A stretch of 53,976 bases of DNA. Source: DATJBF01 sp035515475 (GTDB lineage: Bacteria; Verrucomicrobiota; Verrucomicrobiia; Palsa-1439). Below are positions 17,619-25,372 of the stretch, piece after piece. Position 1 is the first letter of the stretch, and each line of letters opens with the position of its first letter. The DNA is taken from NCBI GenBank assembly GCA_035515475.1, contig DATJBF010000058.1, positions 1-53,976 of the forward strand. The letters run 5' to 3'. The notes under the pieces are model-generated. The model ran no database searches. It saw only the letters and a list, made by a program, of their open reading frames with translations, and had not been told where the DNA came from. A program made the position numbers and the translations under genes.

Positions 17619-18284
17619 ATGGGTAGACTCCTCAACATCGTTACGCCGCTGCACAAAGCCACCAAACGCGAGTACCTCGCCCGGATGGTGGACGACAAAG
17701 TCCATTGCATGCTTAAGGCGAAGGAATACGAAGCCGATTACTGGGACGGCGATCGCCGGTACGGTTACGGCGGCTACAAGTACATGGCGGGCCGATGGAA
17801 GCCCGTAGCCGAAGCGCTCATCAAGACGTATGGACTCAAGCCAGGTTCAAAGGTGCTCGACGTGGGATGCGGCAAGGCGTTTCTGCTGTACGAAATGCAA
17901 TTGCTCATGCCCGAACTGCAACTGACGGGGTTCGACATCTCGAATCACGGTCTGGCCAGCCGGCACCCGGATTTCAAGGGCAAGCTGTTCAAGCACAAGG
18001 CGCAGGAGAAATACCCGTTCGCCGACAAGGAATTCGACCTCGTCATTTCGCTCGGCTGCCTGCACAACCTGCGCATCTTCGAGCTCGAGGTGGCGCTCAA
18101 AGAGATTCAGCGCGTTGGAAAACAGGGCTACGTCATGCTGGAGAGCTACCGCAACGAACAGGAGATGTTCAACCTCGAATGCTGGGCCCTGACCGCCGAA
18201 TCGCTCTTCGACAAGGAGGAGTGGATCTGGCTGTACAATCACTTCGGCTTCAACGGCGACTACGAGTTCATCTACTTCGAATGA
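17619..18284 (+). CDS. Class I SAM-dependent methyltransferase
   Basis: A 221-aa methyltransferase. SAM motif I is VLDVGCGKAFLLYE (about residues 79-92). The acidic end of motif II is in LTGFDIS, and motif IV-like text is FDLVISLGCLHN. It would methylate a small molecule or sugar; the position is unknown. The Tyr/Gly-rich stretch RRYGYGGYKYMAGRW is unusual and may bind substrate. Its stop overlaps the ATG of the next gene (ATGA), starting a coupled five-gene run. Confidence 0.92.
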   Translation: MGRLLNIVTPLHKATKREYLARMVDDKVHCMLKAKEYEADYWDGDRRYGYGGYKYMAGRWKPVAEALIKTYGLKPGSKVLDVGCGKAFLLYEMQLLMPELQLTGFDISNHGLASRHPDFKGKLFKHKAQEKYPFADKEFDLVISLGCLHNLRIFELEVALKEIQRVGKQGYVMLESYRNEQEMFNLECWALTAESLFDKEEWIWLYNHFGFNGDYEFIYFE

Positions 18285-19315
18285 AAACCCGCGCCGCAAT
18301 CCTGGTAGAAAGCAAGCAGCCGCTCGTCGTCGACGAAATCGAGCTGCCGGCCTTGGGCGTCGGCCAGGTGCTGGTCAAGATCGGCGCGTCCGGCATCTGC
18401 GGCGCGCAACTCAACGAGATCGCCGCCATCAAGGGCGTCGACAAGTTCCTCCCCCACCTGCTCGGTCACGAAGCCGGCGGCGTCGTCGAGGAAGTCGGCC
18501 CCGGCGTCACCCACGTCAAGCCCGGCGACCACGTCTGCTTGCACTGGCGCAAGGGCGCCGGGATCCACGCCCAACCCGCCAAGTACAAATGGAACGGCAA
18601 GACCGTCAACTCCGGCTGGGTCACCACGTTCAGCGACCACTCGGTGGTGTCCGAGAACCGGGCGACGCCGATTCCGAAGGAGACGCGGCCGGAGATTGCC
18701 GCGTTGATGGGCTGCGCCGTGACGACCGCCCTCGGCCTCATCAACAACGATGCGAAAGTGAAAATCGGGCAGTCGGTCGCGGTCTTCGGCTGCGGCGGCG
18801 TCGGGCTGAACGTCGTGCAGGGCGCGGTGCTCGTGGCCGCCGACCCGATCATTGCCATCGACATCTACGACAGCAAACTGGAATTTGCCCGGAGGTTTGG
18901 GGCGACGCACACGCTCAACGGCAAGACGACCGACCTGCGCACGGAGATCCGGAAGATCGTTGGACCACAAGGTGTGGACGTGGCCGTCGAGAACACCGGC
19001 AACGTCAAGCTCATCGAGTTGGCCTACGAACTGACTGCGCCACAGGGTCGCGCGATTCTCGTCGGCGTGCCGCGCCACGATGAAGACATCACCATCCATT
19101 CGCTGCCGCTGCATTTCGGCAAGGTGCTGACGGGCTGCGAAGGCGGCCAATCCAACCCGACCGTCGACATCCCGCGCTATCTGCGGCTCCACCAGCGTGG
19201 CAAACTGCAACTCGACCCGTTGATCACGCATCGGTTCCCCCTGGAAAAGATCAACACGGCGCTGGGCGTGGTGCGGAGCGGCGAAGCGGGCCGCGTCGTG
19301 CTCACCATGAATTGA
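18281..19315 (+). CDS. Medium-chain (zinc-type) alcohol dehydrogenase-like protein
   Basis: A 344-aa MDR-family oxidoreductase. The catalytic-zinc Cys is in ASGICGAQ (C40), and GHEAGG (H63, E64) follows. The NAD(P) motif is VFGCGGVGLNVVQGA (about residues 172-186). The usual four-Cys structural-zinc lobe is absent: that region reads VCLHWRKGAGIHAQPAKYKW with a single Cys. It would oxidise or reduce a hydroxyl of a sugar or precursor, within the nucleotide-sugar operon. Coupled by ATGA to the methyltransferase, 3 nt from the next SDR. Confidence 0.92.
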   Translation: MKTRAAILVESKQPLVVDEIELPALGVGQVLVKIGASGICGAQLNEIAAIKGVDKFLPHLLGHEAGGVVEEVGPGVTHVKPGDHVCLHWRKGAGIHAQPAKYKWNGKTVNSGWVTTFSDHSVVSENRATPIPKETRPEIAALMGCAVTTALGLINNDAKVKIGQSVAVFGCGGVGLNVVQGAVLVAADPIIAIDIYDSKLEFARRFGATHTLNGKTTDLRTEIRKIVGPQGVDVAVENTGNVKLIELAYELTAPQGRAILVGVPRHDEDITIHSLPLHFGKVLTGCEGGQSNPTVDIPRYLRLHQRGKLQLDPLITHRFPLEKINTALGVVRSGEAGRVVLTMN

Positions 19316-19318
19316 AAG

Positions 19319-20179
19319 ATGGACCTGCGTCGGATCATCCTGCTCGGCCACAATGGCTTCATCGGCAGTCGCCTCGAGGCGGCCTTCCGCCGGCAGTATC
19401 CCCGCCTCGAACTCGCCGGTTTTTCGTTCCCGGGTCTGGACCTCGCTCAACCACGTGCCGCGGAAAGCCTGGCGGAGTTGTTCGATCCACAGACGGCAGT
19501 GGTGATGACTGCCGGCGTCAAGCGCCAGTGGGGGGATACACTCGACGCGTTTTCCCAAAACATGAACATGGCGGTCAACGTGGCGCGCCTGCTCCCGTCG
19601 CATCCGGTGCGGCGGTTCGTGTTCTTCAGTTCCGCCGCCGTTTACGGCGAGGAGCGTCACGACGAGCAGATCACCGAAGACACGCCGGTGCGTCCAACCT
19701 CGTACTACGGAACCGCGAAATTCGCCTCGGAATGCGTGCTGCGCAAGGCGTTGCCGACGGGATTCGTGGCGATCCGTCCCCCGTTGGTCTATGGCCCTGG
19801 CGACACGAGCAAGTCGTACGGACCGGCTGGGTTTGTGTACGCCGCGGCCCGTGGAGAGCCAATCACGCTCTGGGGCGAAGGCGATGAGAAACGGGAGTTC
19901 ATCTTCGTCGACGACGTCGTCGAACTCACGGTACGGCTGGTGTTTCACGACCACGACGGCGTGCTCAACATCGTCAGCGGCCGGCCCTGCACCTTTCGCC
20001 AGGCGGCGGACATCGTCTGCCGCTGTGCTCCGACGACCATCATTTCGCGGCCCCGGTCCCGTCCCAAGGTCGACCACGGATTCCGCAACCGTCAACTGAC
20101 GCGGTTGTTTCCCGATTTCAACTTTCACAGTCTGGAAGACGGCATCGGGAAAACGGTTCGAGCCGAGCTCCGGAAATGA
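19319..20179 (+). CDS. NAD-dependent epimerase/reductase (SDR)
   Basis: A 286-aa extended SDR with the Rossmann motif LLGHNGFIGSRL (about residues 8-19) and Tyr-x3-Lys in SYYGTAKFASE, preceded by FFSSAAVYGEE. It acts on a nucleotide-sugar; the reaction cannot be assigned. It is somewhat short for a 4-epimerase (usually about 310-330 aa), closer to reductases. It overlaps the next gene by 4 nt. Confidence 0.9.
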   Translation: MDLRRIILLGHNGFIGSRLEAAFRRQYPRLELAGFSFPGLDLAQPRAAESLAELFDPQTAVVMTAGVKRQWGDTLDAFSQNMNMAVNVARLLPSHPVRRFVFFSSAAVYGEERHDEQITEDTPVRPTSYYGTAKFASECVLRKALPTGFVAIRPPLVYGPGDTSKSYGPAGFVYAAARGEPITLWGEGDEKREFIFVDDVVELTVRLVFHDHDGVLNIVSGRPCTFRQAADIVCRCAPTTIISRPRSRPKVDHGFRNRQLTRLFPDFNFHSLEDGIGKTVRAELRK

Positions 20180-21369
20180 AAACCTGCCAGCTTTGCGGCC
20201 AACAAGCAGTGGAAACGCTGATTGACTTCGGACCCCAGCCGATCTGCAACCGGTTCCCCAAGGTGGTCACCGATCCCGAAGCCACGTTTCCCATGGTGCT
20301 CGAACAATGTCGGGCGTGTGGCTTGGTTCAGACAACCCAGCCCGTGCCGGCGGAGGAACTGCGTCCCCGGGTCGACTGGATCACGTACACGGAGCCGGAG
20401 GGCCACCTCGACACGGTCGCCGACAAGCTTGCCCGATTACCGGGGCTGACGGGTTCGGCCACGTTCGCGGGGATCAGTTTCAAGGACGATTCGTTGCTCC
20501 GCCGGATGCGTAAGCGCGGGTTTACCTCGACATGGCGGCTCGACCCGCAGGCCGACCTGGGGGTCACGGAGCAGGGCACCGGCGTGGAAACCTTGCAGAA
20601 ACGGCTCACTCCCGAGTCGGCCCGGCGCATCGCGGCAAACCGCGGACGAGTCGACGTGTTGCTGGTACGCCACATCTTTGAGCACGCCCATCGGCCCTTG
20701 CAGTTCGCCGCCGCCTTGAAGGAACTCACCAAACCCGACGGCTACGTGGTGATTGAGATACCGGAGGCCGAGAAAGCGCTGGACCTTTGCGATTACAGCA
20801 TGTTGTGGGAGGAGCACGTGTTGTATTTCACCCCGGTCACGTTCCGCCAGTGCTTTGCCCAGTGCGGCTTCTCGCTCGTTTCGTATGAGTGTTTTCCCTA
20901 CACGCTGGAGAACTGCCTGCTGGGCGTGGCGCGAATCGATCCGAACCCCGCCCGCGAAGCCGCGCGGGCCGACCGGGAACTGCAGCGGGCGGACAGGTTC
21001 GCCGCCGGGTTGGCCGGCCAGCGTCAACAGTTTCGACAGTTTCTCACGCAGCACCGGAAGACGCAGGGACCGGTCGCCATCTTTGGCGCCGGACACCTGG
21101 CGGCAACCTTTATCAACCTGCTGGGGTTGAAGAAGCACATCGATTTTGTGGCCGACGACAATCCGAACAAGCGGGGCTTGTTCATGCCGGGTTCCAAGCT
21201 GCCCATTCTCGGCTCGGCTTCGCTCGTGGAACGGGACGTCAAGCTGTGTCTGCTGACCGTGGCGGTCGAAAGCGAAGAAAAAGTGATCCAAAAGAACCAG
21301 GCGTTTGTCCGGACGGGCGGCGCGTTCGCGTCGATCTTCCCCGCCAGCCGACATGCCCTGAAAACATGA
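20176..21369 (+). CDS. C-methyltransferase-like protein with zinc-finger N-terminus and altered SAM motif
   Basis: A 397-aa protein with the three-part plan of sugar C-methyltransferases (TylC3 type). The N-terminal Zn module has CQLC near residues 4-7 and CRAC about 45 residues later. The middle Rossmann-like domain contains HIFEHAHRP and EIPE. The C-terminal domain has VAIFGAGHLAATF. The SAM-binding glycine motif (normally E-I-G-x-N-D-G) reads AGISFKDDSLL here, keeping only one Asp, so methyl transfer may be lost or altered. It may act on a keto-sugar nucleotide. Overlaps its neighbours by 4 nt on each side. Confidence 0.85.
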   Translation: MKTCQLCGQQAVETLIDFGPQPICNRFPKVVTDPEATFPMVLEQCRACGLVQTTQPVPAEELRPRVDWITYTEPEGHLDTVADKLARLPGLTGSATFAGISFKDDSLLRRMRKRGFTSTWRLDPQADLGVTEQGTGVETLQKRLTPESARRIAANRGRVDVLLVRHIFEHAHRPLQFAAALKELTKPDGYVVIEIPEAEKALDLCDYSMLWEEHVLYFTPVTFRQCFAQCGFSLVSYECFPYTLENCLLGVARIDPNPAREAARADRELQRADRFAAGLAGQRQQFRQFLTQHRKTQGPVAIFGAGHLAATFINLLGLKKHIDFVADDNPNKRGLFMPGSKLPILGSASLVERDVKLCLLTVAVESEEKVIQKNQAFVRTGGAFASIFPASRHALKT

Positions 21370-21899
21370 TGCGGTTTCGGGAACATAACGCGGAAGTGCT
21401 GTACGCCGAGGACCCGATCGTCCAGGTGGACCGGGAGGACATCGAGTTTCTGGTGAAACGGGCTTTCGGGAACCCACGCAAACGCATCCGTCTCTGCGCG
21501 CACAAGAACGTGGGCGATCCACTCCACGAAATGTTGATCGTCCACGCCCGGGACTGCTACGTGCGCCCCCACAAGCACGCGGCCAAGTCCGAGTCGTTCC
21601 ACATCGTTCGCGGCGCGGTGGACATTGTCTTGTTCGATGAAGCGGCCCGGATCATCGAAGTCGTGCCGATGGGCGATTATTCGACCGGGCGCAAGTTCTT
21701 TTATCGGCTGGCCGATCCGTATTATCACACCTTGCTGATCCACTCCGACTACGTGGTGTTCCACGAGATCACCAATGGCCCGTTCGACCGGGCCGACACG
21801 ATTTTTGCCCCTTGGGCTCCTGTGGAAACCGACCCTGTTGCCGTGCGCAGTTTCATGAACGAACTGGCCCGGTCCGTCGACAACTGGAACAAGACCTAG
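21366..21899 (+). CDS. wbuC: WbuC-family cupin-fold metalloprotein
   Basis: A 177-aa small cupin. The metal-binding motif is RPHKHAAKSESFHIVRG (His-x-His, Glu, Gly), with a later His pair around YYHTLLIHSDYVVFHEI. WbuC-like proteins occur in O-antigen and capsule clusters; their reaction is not established and may be sugar isomerisation or product modification. It starts at ATG 21366 inside the stop of the C-methyltransferase-like gene, suggesting they act together. ATG 21369 is the alternative. Confidence 0.88.
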   Translation: MMRFREHNAEVLYAEDPIVQVDREDIEFLVKRAFGNPRKRIRLCAHKNVGDPLHEMLIVHARDCYVRPHKHAAKSESFHIVRGAVDIVLFDEAARIIEVVPMGDYSTGRKFFYRLADPYYHTLLIHSDYVVFHEITNGPFDRADTIFAPWAPVETDPVAVRSFMNELARSVDNWNKT

Positions 21900-21938
21900 G
21901 GATCGCCGTTTTCGGGAGGCGCGAATCGAGATCAATTT

Positions 21939-22856
21939 ATGAGGTTCCTGATTATCGGCGCATCGGGATTCGTCGGCCGGCATGTGTTACAGCATTGTCA
22001 GGCGGCGGGTTACCCGGTCATCGGCACGGAGACGACGACGAGGCACCCCGGCCTCGTGAAGTTTGACCTGCAACAGGATCGGATTGCTGATTGTTTGACG
22101 CCGTCGTTTCTCGCGGCCGGAGGCCCGGCGTTCGCGGTGATTTGCGCCGGCGTCAATCAACTTGACCGGTGCAAGAGCGAACGCGAACTCAGCCGTTACG
22201 TCAACGTGGTGAACACGATCCAACTGTTGTGGGACCTCGACCTGCTCGGAGTCACCCCGGTTTTCTTTTCTAGCGGGTTCGTGTTCGACGGCTCGACCGG
22301 AAACTACGCCGAAGATGCGGCCCCCTGCCCGATCAACGAATACGGCAGGCAAAAGGTCACGGTTGAAAAGTTGATCCGGGAAAAGATGCCCCGCGGCCTG
22401 GTCATCCGATTGGACAAAGTGATCGGCGACGACCCGACTGAGTCGCATTTGTTCACCGAATGGCACGCTGCGGCAGCCGAGCGGCGGTCGGTGGTTTGCA
22501 TCCAAGGACAGGTCTTCTCGCCCACGCTGGTCAGCGATGTCGCGCGGGCGATTCTGCTGGGTTGCGCCCGGGGACTCTCGGGGGTGTACAACGTGGCCAA
22601 TCCCGAGTTTTTCAGCCGGGCTGATCTTGCCCGGGAGTTCTTGCGGATGCTGGGCGGTCAGGTCGAGGTCATCGAACGACCTCAAGAAACCCTGGGTTTC
22701 TCCGATCTTCGGCCGTTGAAAACGTACCTTGACCCCAGCAAATTCAGCGCCGCCACCGGGCTGCGGTTTACCCCGGTGCGCGAAGCCATCCAGAACTTCC
22801 TGACAAGAGCCACCAACCACCCCGATCCCGGCCGAGGAACGGGACAACCGTCGTGA
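21939..22856 (+). CDS. RmlD-like nucleotide-sugar reductase (SDR)
   Basis: A 305-aa extended SDR of the dTDP-4-keto-sugar reductase type: LIIGASGFVGRH at the N-terminus, Tyr-x3-Lys in NEYGRQKVTVE, and the RmlD-like SSGFVFDGSTGNYAED. It would reduce a 4-keto sugar to a deoxy sugar. Downstream of the cupin by 39 nt. The C-terminus is Pro/Gly-rich and may be disordered. Confidence 0.88.
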   Translation: MRFLIIGASGFVGRHVLQHCQAAGYPVIGTETTTRHPGLVKFDLQQDRIADCLTPSFLAAGGPAFAVICAGVNQLDRCKSERELSRYVNVVNTIQLLWDLDLLGVTPVFFSSGFVFDGSTGNYAEDAAPCPINEYGRQKVTVEKLIREKMPRGLVIRLDKVIGDDPTESHLFTEWHAAAAERRSVVCIQGQVFSPTLVSDVARAILLGCARGLSGVYNVANPEFFSRADLAREFLRMLGGQVEVIERPQETLGFSDLRPLKTYLDPSKFSAATGLRFTPVREAIQNFLTRATNHPDPGRGTGQPS

Positions 22857-22913
22857 ATCGGACGGGGAAGCCGTTGTCGGGGGCCATTCATGCATTTGGC
22901 GAGTGACCATATA

Positions 22914-22942
22914 TTGCCAAGCGGTCCGGGAAAGGGTATAGT
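22914..22942 (+). promoter_or_regulatory. Sigma-70-type promoter for the GT2/HldE-like pair
   Basis: TTGCCA (22914-22919), an exact 17-bp spacer and TATAGT (22937-22942); each box matches consensus at five of six positions. The ATG at 22955 is 12 nt beyond the -10 box and has no Shine-Dalgarno sequence, so the transcript would be nearly leaderless. Confidence 0.7.
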
Positions 22943-22954
22943 CGACACCCGCGT

Positions 22955-23722
22955 ATGAATTCTTCCGCCGTCAAACCAACCGTCTCTTTTGTTGTCACCG
23001 CCCTGAACGAAGAGGGGAATATCAACGCAACCGTGGACTCCATCCGCTCGGCAATCCAAGGGCGGCTGGACGATTACGAAATGATCCTGGTCAACGATGG
23101 CAGCACCGATCGCACCGGCGAGGTGATGGAGAAATTGGCCGCGTCGGCGGACAGAATCCAAGTCGTTCACAATCCCAAGAACCTGGGCTTTGGCGGCGCG
23201 TTTAAGAGCGGAGCCGTTCGGGCTCGTAAGGAGTACGTGGTTCGAATCTGCGGCGACAACGCGGTACCGGCCGAAGGCATCGGCGTGGTTCTGGATCGGA
23301 TCGGCCAGGCCGATCTGGTCATCCCCTACATTGCCAATCCCCAGTTTCGTTCCTGGGGGCGCCGCCTGGGCTCGCGTACGTTCACCAAGATCATCAACAC
23401 CTGCTTTGGCTTGTCGGTGCACTACTACAATCACTGCGTCGTGTTCCCGCGGGACTTGTTGAACAGCATCACCATCGTGACGAACGGCTTTGCCTATCAA
23501 GCCGAGGCCGTCGTGAAACTCCTGAAGGCGGGCTGTTCGTACGTCGAAGTAGGCGTGAACGATTTGCCCCGGTTCCAAGGGGAATCCACCGCGTTGAAGC
23601 CCAAGAACGTGCTCAACGTTGTGCGGGCGATCTTCAGCCTGAATCGGGCAGTCCGTCGCAAGGGAGCCATCCCCATCATCTCACGTCAACCATCTCCTGC
23701 CGCGGTACCGCGAAAGCCATGA
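22955..23722 (+). CDS. Family 2 glycosyltransferase (polyprenyl-phosphate type)
   Basis: A 255-aa GT-A fold enzyme like dolichyl-phosphate mannose synthase. The nucleotide-binding start is VTALNEEGN and the first acidic motif is LVNDGSTDRT. NLGFGGAFKSG follows. The second acidic motif reads CGDNAVP rather than the usual DAD. No obvious C-terminal membrane anchor. It would load a sugar onto polyprenyl phosphate, providing donors for GT-C enzymes. Overlaps the next gene by 4 nt. Confidence 0.92.
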   Translation: MNSSAVKPTVSFVVTALNEEGNINATVDSIRSAIQGRLDDYEMILVNDGSTDRTGEVMEKLAASADRIQVVHNPKNLGFGGAFKSGAVRARKEYVVRICGDNAVPAEGIGVVLDRIGQADLVIPYIANPQFRSWGRRLGSRTFTKIINTCFGLSVHYYNHCVVFPRDLLNSITIVTNGFAYQAEAVVKLLKAGCSYVEVGVNDLPRFQGESTALKPKNVLNVVRAIFSLNRAVRRKGAIPIISRQPSPAAVPRKP

Positions 23723-25311
23723 ATTACCACAAGAAGATTGTCTCCATCGACCAGTTACGCGACCTCGTCAAGCAGGCCCAGACCGAAGGCAAAGTCGTGG
23801 TCCAATGCCACGGGTGCTTCGATATCCTGCATCCGGGCCATCTGCGCCATCTCGCTTGGGCCAAGCAACAGGGCGACGTGTTGGTGGTTTCCGTGAGCGC
23901 CGACGACGTCGTCAAGAAAGGTTCGCTGCGTCCGTATGTCCCCCAAGACCTCCGTGCCGAAAACCTTGCCGCACTGGAATTGGTGGATTTTGTGACGATC
24001 GACGACCACGAGTGGGCCGGGCCAATCTTGGAACTGTTGAAGCCGAACATTTACGTCAAGGGCAAGGAATTCGAGAACGTTCATACCGGCCGGATCGGCC
24101 GCGAACGCCAACTCGTCGAGTCCTACGGCGGTCAAATGCGCTTTAGCTCGGGCGACGTCGTCTACTCCTCCACCAGAATCATCGAGGATCTCAGGGACCG
24201 CCTGGAACCGGGGGTCGAGCCTGTCCACGCGTTCTTTCGGCGCCACGGCATCACCGAGTCGGGCGTGCACCAGACAGTGGACCGGATGCGCGGCAAACGA
24301 GTGCTGGTGGTGGGGGACGCGATCGTGGACACGTACGTGCACTGTGATCGTCTCGGCATGAGCGCCGACGCGCCCGTCCTCGTGGTGAAGCCGCTGGAGT
24401 CCGACATTTTTCTGGGAGGCGCGGGGATTGTCGCGCGCCACATCAACGGTTTGGGCGGCAGCGCGCACTTTTGCACCGTCGTCGGGAACGATGCGGACGG
24501 CGAGTTTGTTCGCACCGAATTGAAGCGCCGGGCCGTTTCGGCCGACGTGGTGGTTGACAGCGCGCGTCCGACGACCACCAAGACCCGGTATTTGTCCGAG
24601 GGCAAGAAATTATTGAACGTCAACCAGTTCCGCGACTTCGACTTGGACATCGCGATCGCCTCCCAACTCAAAGAGAAGGTCGAAACGGCCGGGGCAACGG
24701 CGGATGCAATCGTCATTTGCGATTTTGGTTACGGGGTGATCACGAAGTCGCTGTTGGAAGTCTTGTGCACCCTCGGCAAGCAGCGCAACATCCCGGTGGT
24801 CGGCGACGTCCAATGCAGCAGCCAACTGGGCAACGTGACGCGCTTGAAGGGCATCACCGTGGCCACGCCGTCCGAGCGCGAAGCGCGGCTCGCGTTGTGC
24901 GACCGGGACAGCGGGATTGCCGACCTGGGCGCGATGATTATGACGCAAACGGGCAACCAGTCGCTCGTCATCACCCTGGCGGAGCGCGGCCTGATGATCT
25001 TCGACACGGAGGGCGCCCCCTTGGGAGAAGAATCCAAGCTCCTTCCCGTGCACGAAATCAAGAAGCGGTTGCGGGCGGAGTACCTTCCGTCGTTTGCCGG
25101 TGCACCCTTGGATCCCATGGGCGCGGGCGACGCCATGCTGGCCACGATCGCCTGCTCTCTCGCAGCCGGAGCCTCCATTATGGAATCGGCGTTCCTGGGG
25201 AATTGCTCGGCGTCCGTCGAATGTCGGAAGATGGGGAACGTTCCCGTGGGCCGCGAGGAGCTGTTGGCGGTCGTCCAGTCTCAGTTCCGACAAGCGTCAG
25301 ACCGCACCTGA
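23719..25311 (+). CDS. HldE-like bifunctional sugar-phosphate nucleotidyltransferase/PfkB kinase, reversed domain order
   Basis: A 530-aa fusion. Residues 20-165 are a cytidylyltransferase-fold domain with GCFDILHPGH (H38-x-G-H41) and a late SSTRII. Residues 190-525 are a ribokinase/PfkB domain with GDAIVDTY, FLGGAGIVARHINGLGG and the catalytic GAGD (468-471). In E. coli HldE the kinase comes first and the nucleotidyltransferase last; here the order is swapped. The expected role is phosphorylation and nucleotide activation of a D-glycero-D-manno-heptose phosphate for ADP-heptose synthesis; exact substrate uncertain. Coupled to the GT2 by an ATGA overlap. No GmhA isomerase is in the window. 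Confidence 0.9.
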   Translation: MNYHKKIVSIDQLRDLVKQAQTEGKVVVQCHGCFDILHPGHLRHLAWAKQQGDVLVVSVSADDVVKKGSLRPYVPQDLRAENLAALELVDFVTIDDHEWAGPILELLKPNIYVKGKEFENVHTGRIGRERQLVESYGGQMRFSSGDVVYSSTRIIEDLRDRLEPGVEPVHAFFRRHGITESGVHQTVDRMRGKRVLVVGDAIVDTYVHCDRLGMSADAPVLVVKPLESDIFLGGAGIVARHINGLGGSAHFCTVVGNDADGEFVRTELKRRAVSADVVVDSARPTTTKTRYLSEGKKLLNVNQFRDFDLDIAIASQLKEKVETAGATADAIVICDFGYGVITKSLLEVLCTLGKQRNIPVVGDVQCSSQLGNVTRLKGITVATPSEREARLALCDRDSGIADLGAMIMTQTGNQSLVITLAERGLMIFDTEGAPLGEESKLLPVHEIKKRLRAEYLPSFAGAPLDPMGAGDAMLATIACSLAAGASIMESAFLGNCSASVECRKMGNVPVGREELLAVVQSQFRQASDRT

Positions 25312-25372
25312 GCGCCACGGCCCGATTCATCGCCTCCACCACGGCGCGTTTCCAAAGGGTTACGTCGGCCGG

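Noticed and set aside
18272..20128. Very long open frame on the minus strand (over 600 codons)
   Set aside because: It runs antisense to two well-supported genes (MDR dehydrogenase and SDR), has low-complexity Arg/Asp/Val composition and no family motif; a GC-rich codon shadow.
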